Positions 1 to 7,351 of a stretch of 64,000 nucleotides of DNA are shown one piece after another. The first letter of the stretch is position 1. Each line of letters starts with the position of its first letter. Under the pieces are notes generated by a model. The model ran no database searches. It saw only the letters and a program-made list of their open reading frames with translations, and had not been told where the DNA came from. This DNA is from DATBSK01 sp964501785 (GTDB lineage Bacteria > Actinomycetota > Acidimicrobiia > IMCC26256 > PALSA-555). Both the position numbers and the translations under genes were made by a program. The stretch lies in assembly GCA_964501785.1 (NCBI GenBank), contig CAZCUD010000011.1, forward strand, positions 62,001-126,000, read 5' to 3'.

Positions 1-774
1 GATCTTGGCGAAGAGGGGCTGGAAGCTGAAGTAGCCGGCGACGTGCGAGCCGACCTGGCCCGAGGTGAGGCGGGCGTGCTCCTCGTCGATGAGGACCGGG
101 GTGCCCGCCGCCTCGGCGAGGAGCTGGGCCTGGCACGAGCGCTCCATGGTGATGAACCACCACACCGCCTCGTCGACCGAGTGGCCGACGGTCAGCAGGC
201 CGTGGTTGCGCAGGATCGCCGCCTTGGCGCCCCCGAGCGCGTGGGCGATGCGCTTGCCCTCCTCGAGGTCGAGCACCACGCCGGTGTAGTCGTCGAACAG
301 CACGTGGTCGTCGTAGAACGCGCACACGTCCTGGGTGATCGGGTCGAGCAGGCGCCCGAGCGACGACCACGACTTCCCGTGGACCGAGTGCGAGTGCGCT
401 GCCGCGATCACGTCGGGACGTGCCGCGTGGATCTGGCTGTGGATCGCGAACGCCGCGCCGTTGACGAGCGCGTCGCCCTGGACGACCTCACCCTTGTCGT
501 TGACCAGGATCAGGTCGGACACCCGGATGTGCGAGAAGCTCATCCCGAACGGGTTCACCCAGAAGTGATCGAGCAGCTCCGGGTCGCGGGCCGTGATGTG
601 CCCGGCGACGCCCTCGTCGAACCCGAACTTGCCGAACAGCCGGAACGAGGCGGCCAGCCGCTCCTTGCGGTGCTGGCGCTCCTCCTCGACCGACCCGAAC
701 GTCGGCAGGTAGCTGTTCATCACCTCACGGACGGCCTCGTCCTCGCTCAGCTCGGTGATCTCGGTGTCAGGCAT
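1..774 (-). CDS. Class II aldolase/adducin family protein (3' end outside window)
   Basis: Reading leftward from ATG at 774, 258 codons are open to the window edge, so the C-terminus is missing. The protein has the class II aldolase/adducin pattern: AAHSHSVHGKSW near residue 136 supplies two candidate zinc histidines and ILRNHGLLTVG near residue 198 the third. The N-terminus (MPDTEITELSEDEAVRE) is charged and not a signal peptide, so the protein should be cytoplasmic. Families of this fold do retro-aldol cleavage, epimerisation or decarboxylation on small sugars or hydroxy acids; the substrate cannot be told. The start is supported by a -10 hexamer six bases upstream (leaderless mRNA). It is divergent from the exopolyphosphatase gene with only 28 bases between the start codons. 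Confidence 0.85.
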   Translation of the reverse strand, partial: MPDTEITELSEDEAVREVMNSYLPTFGSVEEERQHRKERLAASFRLFGKFGFDEGVAGHITARDPELLDHFWVNPFGMSFSHIRVSDLILVNDKGEVVQGDALVNGAAFAIHSQIHAARPDVIAAAHSHSVHGKSWSSLGRLLDPITQDVCAFYDDHVLFDDYTGVVLDLEEGKRIAHALGGAKAAILRNHGLLTVGHSVDEAVWWFITMERSCQAQLLAEAAGTPVLIDEEHARLTSGQVGSHVAGYFSFQPLFAKI

Positions 775-780
775 GCCACG

Positions 781-786
781 AGCGTA
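781..786 (-). promoter_or_regulatory. -10 element of the aldolase gene
   Basis: Minus-strand TACGCT, six bases before the ATG at 774, predicts a leaderless transcript. It lies four bases from the opposing -10 at 791-796. Confidence 0.55.
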
Positions 787-790
787 CCGC

Positions 791-796
791 TACCCT
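791..796 (+). promoter_or_regulatory. -10 element of the exopolyphosphatase gene
   Basis: TACCCT six bases before the GTG at 803. The spacing matches the other leaderless starts here and decides between the GTG and in-frame upstream codons. Confidence 0.55.
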
Positions 797-802
797 CGGA
801 TC

Positions 803-2362
803 GTGCGGATCGCCGCGCTGGACCTCGGCACCAACTCGTTCCACCTCCTCGTCGCCGACGTCCAGTCCGACGGGCACTTCGAACCGCTCGTCACCGAGAA
901 GGCGATGATCCGCCTCGGCGACGTCGTGAGCCGCCACGGCCGCATCACCGAGCCCGCCGCCGAGGTCGTCGTCGCGACGGTGCGCCGCTTCCGCCAGCTC
1001 GCCGAGGCCGCGGGTGCCCACGAGCTCCACGCCTGCGCGACGAGCGCGATCCGCTCGGCCGCCAACGGCGACGCCGTCGTCGATCGCATCGAGGCGGAGA
1101 CGGGCGTCGTGGTGGAGGTCATCAGCGGACGCCGGGAGGCCGAGCTGATCTTCGGCGCGATCCGCAACGCGGTCGTGCTCGAGCCGGCGCCCGCCTTGTG
1201 CTTCGACCTCGGGGGCGGGAGCGTCGAGATCATGGTCGGCGACGCCGGCGGTCTGCGGTGGGCGACCAGCGAGCAGCTCGGTGTGGGCCGGCTCACCGCG
1301 CAGCACGTGCACAGCGACCCGCTCGGGAAGGACGACCGGCGAGCGCTGCGGCGACACCTCGAGGAGGTGCTCGGGCCGGTCGCCGATCACGTCCGCGAGC
1401 TCGGGCCCCGGCTCGTCGTCGGCAGCAGCGGGACGCTCGAGGACATCGCGCACATGGTCGCGGCGCGACGCGACGCCGAGGTGCCCGTGTCGCTCAACCA
1501 GCTGTCGTTCACGCGCGAGGAGTTCCTCCCGCTCCACAAGGAGATCCTGGCCAGCCCCGCTGCCGAGCGCCTGCGCTTCGTCGGGCTCGAGGCGCGACGC
1601 GTCGACCTGATCCCCGCCGGCTCGATGTTCCTCGCCACCGCGATGGAGCTGTTCGACTTCGACGCCATGACCATCAGCGAGTGGGCGCTGCGCGAGGGCA
1701 TCGTCCTCGACGCGATCGGTCGACACGATCCGGTCGACTGGAGCGACGACCCGCGCGCGATCCGCCGCGGGTCGGTCCAAGGGCTCGCGCGTCGGTGTCG
1801 CTGGCCCGAGGAGCACTCGCGACGCGTGGCACGCCTCGCGCTCGAGCTGTTCGACCAGACGCGCGAGCTGCACGGCCTCTCCGACGACGACCGCGAGCTG
1901 CTCGAGTTCGGCGCGTTCCTCCACGACATCGGCGAGCACGTGGCCAGCCAGGGGCACCACAAGCACGGCACCTACCTGGTGCGCCACGGCCAGCTCCGCG
2001 GCTTCACCCCCGAGGACGTGCAGATGCTGGCGGGCCTGGTGCGCTGGCACCGGCGGGGCGACCCGAAGCCCACCGACGAGCTGCCGCTGATCGACGAGGA
2101 TCGGCTCCGCCCGCTGACCGCGCTGCTGCGGCTCGCCGACGGCCTCGATCGAGGACGCGCCGGCGCGGTCGAGCACCTCAGGGTCCGCGTCGGGCCGTCG
2201 CTCGTCGTCGTGCAGGTCGAGGGCTCCGGTGACTGCGAGCTCGAGCTGTGGGGCGCGCGCCGCAAGCGCGAGCTGTTCGAGAAGCTCTTCAACCGCGACC
2301 TCGAGCTCGTCGAAGCGCGTGGCGCGACCGACCGCGACCCTCCCGAGCCGTCGATCGCCTAG
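803..2362 (+). CDS. Ppx/GppA family exopolyphosphatase
   Basis: A 519-residue protein of the ASKHA phosphatase fold that hydrolyses inorganic polyphosphate or guanosine pentaphosphate. The two phosphate-binding loops are visible: AALDLGTNSFHLLVADV at the N-terminus and CFDLGGGSVEIMVG near residue 135. The C-terminal third is an HD-type helical domain with FLHDIGEHV around residue 376. Length fits the long Ppx type. An upstream in-frame ATG exists at 755, but it would run through the divergent promoter; GTG 803 puts the first Ppx strand at residue 3 and follows a -10 by six bases. Convergent with the TetR gene, five bases apart. Ppx versus GppA specificity cannot be read from sequence. Confidence 0.9.
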   Translation: MRIAALDLGTNSFHLLVADVQSDGHFEPLVTEKAMIRLGDVVSRHGRITEPAAEVVVATVRRFRQLAEAAGAHELHACATSAIRSAANGDAVVDRIEAETGVVVEVISGRREAELIFGAIRNAVVLEPAPALCFDLGGGSVEIMVGDAGGLRWATSEQLGVGRLTAQHVHSDPLGKDDRRALRRHLEEVLGPVADHVRELGPRLVVGSSGTLEDIAHMVAARRDAEVPVSLNQLSFTREEFLPLHKEILASPAAERLRFVGLEARRVDLIPAGSMFLATAMELFDFDAMTISEWALREGIVLDAIGRHDPVDWSDDPRAIRRGSVQGLARRCRWPEEHSRRVARLALELFDQTRELHGLSDDDRELLEFGAFLHDIGEHVASQGHHKHGTYLVRHGQLRGFTPEDVQMLAGLVRWHRRGDPKPTDELPLIDEDRLRPLTALLRLADGLDRGRAGAVEHLRVRVGPSLVVVQVEGSGDCELELWGARRKRELFEKLFNRDLELVEARGATDRDPPEPSIA

Positions 2363-2366
2363 CTCG

Positions 2367-3059
2367 TCACCCAGCGCCCCCCGTGACCACCTGATGGAGG
2401 ATGCGCGCGGTGGTCTCGACCAGGTCGTCGGGCTCGACGCCCCACGGCACCAGGTCGGCGTGGAACGCGGCCATCCGCTCGAGCATCGACATGAGTGCGC
2501 TGGCCGCCGCGATCGGCGCGATCGCGGCGTCGACGCGCCCGGCGCGCTGGGACTCCTCGATCTTCGACGCGAACCCCTCGAGCAGCGGCGCGAGTGACGC
2601 GTTGCGCACGGAGCGGAAGCGCTGGTCGCCCTCCTGTGCGGCGAGGTTCCGGGTGCGCAGCACCGCCCGGTGCTCGTCCCAGTAGTCGATGAACGAGCGC
2701 ACCAGCTCGCGTGCCGCGCCGACTCCCTGCGTCCCCGTCCAGTCGCGGGCCAGCAGCTCGCCGACCGGTGCGAGGTCCTCCCCGACCTCCTCGGACAGCG
2801 CGAGCACCGCCTCGGCCACGTCGCGGAAGTACTGGTAGAAGGTCGCGGGCGAGGTCTGCACCTCGCGGGCGATGTCGACGACCCGCAGGTCGCGCACGCC
2901 GCGGTCCTCGAGCAGCCGCGCGGTCGCATCGAGGAGCCGTCGCCGGGTCGCCGCACCCCGCTTGCCCAGCGGTCGGCCGTCGAGCGCCAGATCGGGCGGG
3001 CGCTCGACTGGCCCCGCGCTCCGGTCGGCCCCGGCGACGGTCAGTGGCTCGCTGCTCAC
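2367..3059 (-). CDS. TetR family transcriptional regulator
   Basis: A 230-residue one-component repressor. After a loose N-terminal tail, residues 34-82 form a typical TetR DNA-binding domain: TRRRLLDATARLLEDRG, then a helix-turn-helix with QTSPATFYQYFRDVAE. The rest is the all-helical ligand and dimerisation domain (SFIDYWDEHRAVLR and following). Start GTG 3059 lies eight bases after a -10 hexamer. The gene is divergent from the orphan TPP-enzyme-like gene, 68 bases between start codons, with an inverted repeat between the two promoters, so autoregulation plus control of the neighbour is the simplest reading (inference). The ligand is unknown; TetR proteins next to CoA genes often bind acyl-CoAs. 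Confidence 0.9.
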   Translation of the reverse strand: MSSEPLTVAGADRSAGPVERPPDLALDGRPLGKRGAATRRRLLDATARLLEDRGVRDLRVVDIAREVQTSPATFYQYFRDVAEAVLALSEEVGEDLAPVGELLARDWTGTQGVGAARELVRSFIDYWDEHRAVLRTRNLAAQEGDQRFRSVRNASLAPLLEGFASKIEESQRAGRVDAAIAPIAAASALMSMLERMAAFHADLVPWGVEPDDLVETTARILHQVVTGGAG

Positions 3060-3067
3060 GGGGCGTC

Positions 3068-3073
3068 AGGTTA
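3068..3073 (-). promoter_or_regulatory. -10 element of the tetR gene
   Basis: Minus-strand TAACCT, eight bases before GTG 3059; predicts a leaderless or nearly leaderless transcript. Confidence 0.5.
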
Positions 3074-3075
3074 GG

Positions 3076-3100
3076 GCCGCGCCGGACCCACCGGCTCGGC
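3076..3100. promoter_or_regulatory. Candidate TetR operator (inverted repeat)
   Basis: Arms GCCGCGCCGG and CCGGCTCGGC, nine of ten bases paired, around a five-base centre ACCCA. It sits between the -10 of tetR (3068-3073) and a weak -10 (CACGAT, 3116-3121) of the divergent gene. Position and symmetry suit a TetR dimer pair; GC-rich inverted repeats also arise by chance here. Confidence 0.35.
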
Positions 3101-3127
3101 CTCCGACGGGCGTGCCACGATGCGCGC

Positions 3128-4036
3128 GTGGACTCCGAGACGCTCCTGCGCGACGGCGCGACCGGGTGCATCGTCGTCCTCGCCGGCCCCCGCGTGATCG
3201 ACGAGGACGCCCTCCCCGCGCTGCGTGGGCTCGCCGCCGCCGGGTCGCTGGGCGTGGCGAACACCTGGGGCGCGAAGGGCGTGTTCGCCTGGGACAGCCC
3301 CCACCACCTCGGGACCTGCGGGCTCCAGTCGCGCGACTTCGAGCTGCTCGGCTGGCGCGAGGCAGATCTCGTCGTCACGACCGGGCTGACCGACGAGGTC
3401 TCGCTCTCGCTCGAAGCGCTCGCGCCGGTGGTCGACCTGGCGGTGCGCGACCTCGCGTCGGCCACCGGTGCCATCCGCGCGGATCGCGCGCCGACGAACG
3501 ACCTCTACCCCCGCCTCGCCGCCATCGCGCAGCCCGGCTACGTCGACGACAAGGTGCCCCTGCACCCGGCGCGGGCGGCGGCCGACCTCGGCGCCGCGCT
3601 GCCGGCGAACGGCTTCGTCGCCGCCGATCCCGGCCGGGCGGGCCTCTGGGTCGCGCGCACCTTCCCGACGCCGGCGCTGGAGCCCGGGGCACCGAGGCGC
3701 GTGCTCGTGCCCGCCGCGCGCGAGCCCGGGGTGGCGCTTCGCCTCGCCACCGAGGCCGCCCGGGCCGGTCGGCCCGCGATCGCGGTGACGACCGCTCCGC
3801 TCGACCGCGCGTCGACGCAGGCCGTGGACGCGGCCCGCGCCGAGTCGCTCGATCTCGTCGTCGCCGCGTGGACCACCGAGGGCACGCTCGCCGATGCCTC
3901 CGCGCACGGTGCGCTCCTGTGTGACGCTCTGGCAACGCCGGGCGTGACGGTCGTCGAGGTGCCCGTCGCGCTCGGCGACACCGTCCGCCTCGTCGAGGCC
4001 GCCGGCGACGTGGTCGCCTGGGGCGGGATCGACTAG
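3128..4036 (+). CDS. Orphan thiamine-diphosphate-enzyme central domain protein
   Basis: A 302-residue protein that resembles the middle (TPP_enzyme_M) region of acetolactate-synthase-like enzymes: CIVVLAGPRVIDEDALPALR, then GVANTWGAKGVFAWDSPHHL, then LVVTTGLTDEVSLSLEAL. A full enzyme of that class is about 550 residues with an N-terminal PYR domain and a C-terminal TPP-binding domain carrying GDG-N motifs. Neither complete flanking domain is recognisable; the last 100 residues form a Rossmann-like alternation without a GDG motif. GTG 3128 is chosen because CACGAT lies six bases upstream and the sequence before it is non-coding in style. It is followed after ten bases by an SDR gene. It may be a regulatory or cofactor-binding relic rather than an active lyase; function unknown. 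Confidence 0.65.
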   Translation: MDSETLLRDGATGCIVVLAGPRVIDEDALPALRGLAAAGSLGVANTWGAKGVFAWDSPHHLGTCGLQSRDFELLGWREADLVVTTGLTDEVSLSLEALAPVVDLAVRDLASATGAIRADRAPTNDLYPRLAAIAQPGYVDDKVPLHPARAAADLGAALPANGFVAADPGRAGLWVARTFPTPALEPGAPRRVLVPAAREPGVALRLATEAARAGRPAIAVTTAPLDRASTQAVDAARAESLDLVVAAWTTEGTLADASAHGALLCDALATPGVTVVEVPVALGDTVRLVEAAGDVVAWGGID

Positions 4037-4046
4037 GAACGAAATC

Positions 4047-4865
4047 ATGAACGAAGCATGCACGGCCGTCGTGACCGGCGCGTCGTCGGGGATCGGCGTC
4101 GCGATCGCGACCGAGCTCGCCCGGCTCGGGTGGACGATCGGCCTCGGGGCCCGTCGCGTCGACCGCCTCGAGGAGACCGCCGCCGACGTGCGTGCGGCCG
4201 GCGGCACCCCGTTCGCGCACGCGCTCGACGTCACCGACTCGGCGTCGATCGAGGGGTTCTTCCGCGCCGTGGAGGCCGAGTGCGGTCCGGTCGACGTGGT
4301 CGTCAACAACGCGGGCATGGCGACGCCGGGCTGGCTCGCCCGCACCCCGGTCGAGGCGATCGAGCGCGAGGTGCACACCAACCTGCTCGGGCCGATCCTC
4401 CTCAGCCGGCTCGCGATCGCGTCGATGCAGGCGCGGGCCGCCCGTGGCCACCTCGTCTTCATCACCTCCGACGCGACCCGTCACCCGCGTCCCCGCATGT
4501 CGACCTACACGGCGACCAAGGCCGGGCTCGAGGCGCTCGCGCACTGCCTCTCGATGGAGCTCGAGGGCACGGGCATCCGCAGCACGGTCGTGCGCGTCGG
4601 TCCGACGCTGAGCGAGTTCGGGTTCGGCTGGGACATGGACGAGCTGACCGACATCATGGGCTACTGGCCCCGCTTCGGTCTCCAGCGCCACGGCGGCGTG
4701 CTCGAGCCGACCGCGATCGCGAGCGCGGTCGTGACGGCGGTCACGGCGCCGGCGGGCGTCGTGGTCGACACGATCGAGGTGCAGCCCGAGGCGCCGGTCG
4801 GGGACGACGCGCCCGCGCAGATCATCGACCGGCCTGATGCCGGAGGCACCACCTCCCCCGCATAG
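4047..4865 (+). CDS. Short-chain dehydrogenase/reductase
   Basis: A 272-residue classical SDR. The dinucleotide-binding loop is TGASSGIG at residues 10-17, NNAG appears near residue 90, and the catalytic pair is in STYTATKAG near residue 152 with an upstream serine at FITSDATRH. ARRVDR after beta-2 suggests NADP(H) preference. Position ten bases after the TPP-like gene implies co-transcription. The C-terminal 40 residues (VDTIEVQPEAPVGDD) are longer than usual and acidic. Substrate unknown. Confidence 0.85.
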   Translation: MNEACTAVVTGASSGIGVAIATELARLGWTIGLGARRVDRLEETAADVRAAGGTPFAHALDVTDSASIEGFFRAVEAECGPVDVVVNNAGMATPGWLARTPVEAIEREVHTNLLGPILLSRLAIASMQARAARGHLVFITSDATRHPRPRMSTYTATKAGLEALAHCLSMELEGTGIRSTVVRVGPTLSEFGFGWDMDELTDIMGYWPRFGLQRHGGVLEPTAIASAVVTAVTAPAGVVVDTIEVQPEAPVGDDAPAQIIDRPDAGGTTSPA

Positions 4866-4868
4866 CGT
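4863..4868 (+). promoter_or_regulatory. -10 element of the cupredoxin gene
   Basis: TAGCGT six bases before GTG 4875; it overlaps the stop codon of the preceding SDR gene. Confidence 0.5.
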
Positions 4869-4874
4869 GGAGTC

Positions 4875-5282
4875 GTGCTCCGCCCAGGGATCGCGCTGCG
4901 CGCCGCCCTCGTGCTGGGCGTGGTGTCCGCGCTCGGCCTCGCGGCGTGCGGCGGCGACGACGTCGAGACCGGCACCGTCAACGGCATCGCGGGCGGGAAG
5001 CCCACCGCCGACGCCCGAGAGGTGAAGGTCGAGGCCAGCAACTTCGACTTCGATCCGGACGAGCTGAAGATCGGCGCGACCGAGGAGATCGCCCTCGATC
5101 TCGTGTCCACCGACGGTCCCCACGACTTCGCGGTCGAGGGGCTCGGACTCGTCAACGACGTGACGGGTGGGGAGGAGCGCACGCAGCGCCTTCGCATCGA
5201 CCAGCCGGGCGAGTACACCTACTTCTGCACGCTGCCGGGCCACCGCGACGGCGGCATGTCGGGCACCATCGTCGTCCGCTAG
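4875..5282 (+). CDS. Cupredoxin-domain lipoprotein
   Basis: A 135-residue exported copper protein. The N-terminus has a basic start, a hydrophobic core and a lipobox LAAC at residues 22-25, so the mature protein should be lipid-anchored outside the membrane. The rest is a small cupredoxin barrel with candidate type-1 copper ligands: His in GPHDFAV, then Cys and His in YFCTLPGH and Met in GGMSGT near the end. Such proteins shuttle electrons to oxidases or bind copper. GTG 4875 follows a -10 by six bases. Its stop overlaps the stop of the convergent recombinase gene in one CTAG tetramer. The electron partner is not visible here. Confidence 0.85.
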   Translation: MLRPGIALRAALVLGVVSALGLAACGGDDVETGTVNGIAGGKPTADAREVKVEASNFDFDPDELKIGATEEIALDLVSTDGPHDFAVEGLGLVNDVTGGEERTQRLRIDQPGEYTYFCTLPGHRDGGMSGTIVVR

Positions 5283-6127
5283 TCGGGACGACGCGCGCCG
5301 CCCACCTCCCGAGCACCCTCCGTCATGTAGCGCCGCACGAGGCGCGCGCTGCGGTGCCCGGTGTGGGCCATGATCCGGCGTTCGCCCGCACCCCGCTCGG
5401 TCGCGGCGAGCACCATGCCGCGACGCAGGGAGCGAGCCGAGTAGCGCGCGCCGTCGAATCCGGCACGCGCGACGGCACGTTGCACGATCCGGGTGACGCT
5501 GCGTTCGGTGAGCGCTACGGCACCCAGCTCACCGTGCCGATCGACCGAACGGAACGCCGCGCCGCGGGTGACTCCGGAGACCGCGATCCACTCCTCCCAC
5601 GCCCGCACCGCGCAGAGCGCACGGGCCGAGCCGAACGGGACGACCACGCGCCCTCGCGGCGCGTCGACGCGCAGGCCTGCCGCGACGTGCCGCACGTCGG
5701 TCGCCTGGAGGCTCGCGAGCTCGCCCGGTGCGAGACCCGCTCCGTAGCCGACGAGCAGCAGCGCGCGGTCACGCCGGCCGGCGAGGGAGTCCGGCGCCGC
5801 ACGTGAGGCGGCACGCAGCTCGGCGGTTCCGAGCGGCACCGTGTCGCGCCGGTCCTCACGACCGTGCCACTCGGCGCGCGCCAGGGCCGCCCGCACGGAG
5901 GGCGCCGACGTCGGCGTCCGATGCCCTCGATCGACATGTCGCGCTCGGACCGCCGCCACGCGCCGGCGCACCGTGGCGAGCCGCCGGTGCACGATCGAGT
6001 CGTCGACGTAGGCGGCCACGGTGGCGCTCGACGCCGGCAGGGGGCGGACGCCCCGGGCGGCGCACCAGTCGCGGAAGTCAGCCCAGTCGGCGGCGTACGC
6101 CCTCGTCGTCGCCGCGGCCCGGACCAC
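5279..6127 (-). CDS. Tyrosine recombinase/integrase family protein, degenerate active site
   Basis: A 282-residue protein with an N-terminal SAM-like domain (TTRAYAADWADFRDWCAARG) and a C-terminal catalytic domain. Compared with the R-K-HxxR-H-Y set, Arg I is absent: the usual GLRxSEL is AGLAPGELAS. The HxxR box reads RSLRRG, so the His is Arg and only the second Arg remains. The later TGHRSARLVRRYM keeps His and the nucleophilic Tyr. GTG 6127 is chosen because TACCGT lies six bases upstream; longer reading frames run into antisense sequence. No att sites, cargo or excisionase are adjacent. It may be inactivated, or act only as a DNA-binding protein. Confidence 0.8.
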   Translation of the reverse strand: MVRAAATTRAYAADWADFRDWCAARGVRPLPASSATVAAYVDDSIVHRRLATVRRRVAAVRARHVDRGHRTPTSAPSVRAALARAEWHGREDRRDTVPLGTAELRAASRAAPDSLAGRRDRALLLVGYGAGLAPGELASLQATDVRHVAAGLRVDAPRGRVVVPFGSARALCAVRAWEEWIAVSGVTRGAAFRSVDRHGELGAVALTERSVTRIVQRAVARAGFDGARYSARSLRRGMVLAATERGAGERRIMAHTGHRSARLVRRYMTEGAREVGGARRPD

Positions 6128-6133
6128 CGTGAC

Positions 6134-6139
6134 ACGGTA
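6134..6139 (-). promoter_or_regulatory. -10 element of the recombinase gene
   Basis: Minus-strand TACCGT six bases before GTG 6127; decides the start in a frame that stays open far upstream. Confidence 0.5.
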
Positions 6140-6202
6140 GCGCTGACGTCCGATAACTGGCACCCGGTTGCATGCCGCCGATCGGCCGCGGACGCTGCTC
6201 GC

Positions 6203-7351
6203 ATGAGCAGCGCGAACGATCCGACCGCCACCGAGCACGTCGTCGACGCCGACGGGCACGTCATCGAGCCCGCCGACCTCTGGGAGAAGGGGCTCCCCTC
6301 GCACCTGCGCGAGCAGGGCATCCGCCTGCGGTGGAACGAGGAGACCGGGTTCGACGAGTGCACGCTCGAGGGGCGCATGGTGACCGACCGCGGGCTGGTC
6401 GGCCTCGGCAACGCCGGCGAGTCCTTCGACGACTTCGGCCGCGGGCGTCACTACGAGGACCTCAACCCGGCGGGCTTCGACCCCGCCGAGCGGGTCAAGG
6501 TGCTCGACTCGGAGGGCATCGACCTGTCGGTCATGTACCCCGGCATGGGACTGAAGCTCGGTGGCATCCAGGACCCCGAGCTCGCGGTCCACTCCTGCGC
6601 GGTCTACAACGACTGGATCGCCGACTGGTGCGCGGTCGCGCCCGACCGCCTCAAGGGCGTGGGTGCGCTCCCGATGCAGGACCCGGAGGAGGCCGCGCGC
6701 GAGGCGCATCGCATCCGCGACCGCGGCCTCGTGGCGGGGTTCGCGCGGCCCAACGCGTACAACGACCTCCCCTTCCACCATCCGGCGTACACACCGGTGT
6801 GGGAGGCGCTCGAGGAGTCGGGCCTGCCGCTGGGCCTGCACATCGCCGGGCTGCCCGACATGCCCGGCGCGTCGAAGCTGATGCTGCACCTCATGGCCCC
6901 CGGGACGCACCACGCGCTCATCCCCGTGATCGACCAGATGATGACGCTGTCCAACCTCGTCTACGGCGGGGTCCTCGAGCGTCACCCCGGCCTGAAGGTC
7001 GCGGTCCTCGAGAGCGGCGGCGGGTGGATCGCGCACTGGATGGACCGCCTCAACGAGTTCGAGGAGAGCTACTCGTGGGCCGCGGCGCCGATGAGCCTCA
7101 ACGCGGAGGAGTACTTCAAGCGGCAGTGCTGGATCAGCTTCGACCCCGGTGAGCGCACGCCCGGTCCGCTCGCCCCGATCGCCGGCGGGGAGCGGTTCAT
7201 CTGGGCATCCGACTTCCCCCACAACGACGCGCAGTACCCGGGCGTGGTCGACGAGCTGCGCGAGCACAACCGAGACCTGCCGGCCGATCAGCGGGCCGGC
7301 CTCTTCGGCCTCAACGCGCTCGACCTCTACGGCCTGCCCCACCCCGCATGA
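6203..7351 (+). CDS. Amidohydrolase family protein (COG2159 type)
   Basis: A 382-residue TIM-barrel metal-dependent hydrolase or decarboxylase of the amidohydrolase-2 group. The first strand VVDADGHVIEPADLW (residues 12-26) has an Asp/Gly-His version of the usual HxH. HIAGLPDMPG near residue 214 carries the barrel His, and WASDFPHNDAQYPG near residue 335 carries the catalytic Asp. ACMSD-like enzymes of this group decarboxylate aromatic or unsaturated acids. It overlaps the next gene by four bases (ATGA), so the two are translationally coupled. Four other members of this family occur in the window (41.3, 45.2, 48.9 and 54.2 kb). Substrate unknown. Confidence 0.88.
   Translation: MSSANDPTATEHVVDADGHVIEPADLWEKGLPSHLREQGIRLRWNEETGFDECTLEGRMVTDRGLVGLGNAGESFDDFGRGRHYEDLNPAGFDPAERVKVLDSEGIDLSVMYPGMGLKLGGIQDPELAVHSCAVYNDWIADWCAVAPDRLKGVGALPMQDPEEAAREAHRIRDRGLVAGFARPNAYNDLPFHHPAYTPVWEALEESGLPLGLHIAGLPDMPGASKLMLHLMAPGTHHALIPVIDQMMTLSNLVYGGVLERHPGLKVAVLESGGGWIAHWMDRLNEFEESYSWAAAPMSLNAEEYFKRQCWISFDPGERTPGPLAPIAGGERFIWASDFPHNDAQYPGVVDELREHNRDLPADQRAGLFGLNALDLYGLPHPA

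Noticed and set aside
767..2956. A 729-codon minus-strand frame across the Ppx and TetR genes
   Set aside because: It contains translated TetR sequence out of frame and antisense Ppx; the genes found in the proper frames have strong family signatures.
6134..7342. Upstream extension of the recombinase (687 codons)
   Set aside because: The upstream part is antisense to the amidohydrolase; GTG 6127 has a -10 at the leaderless distance.
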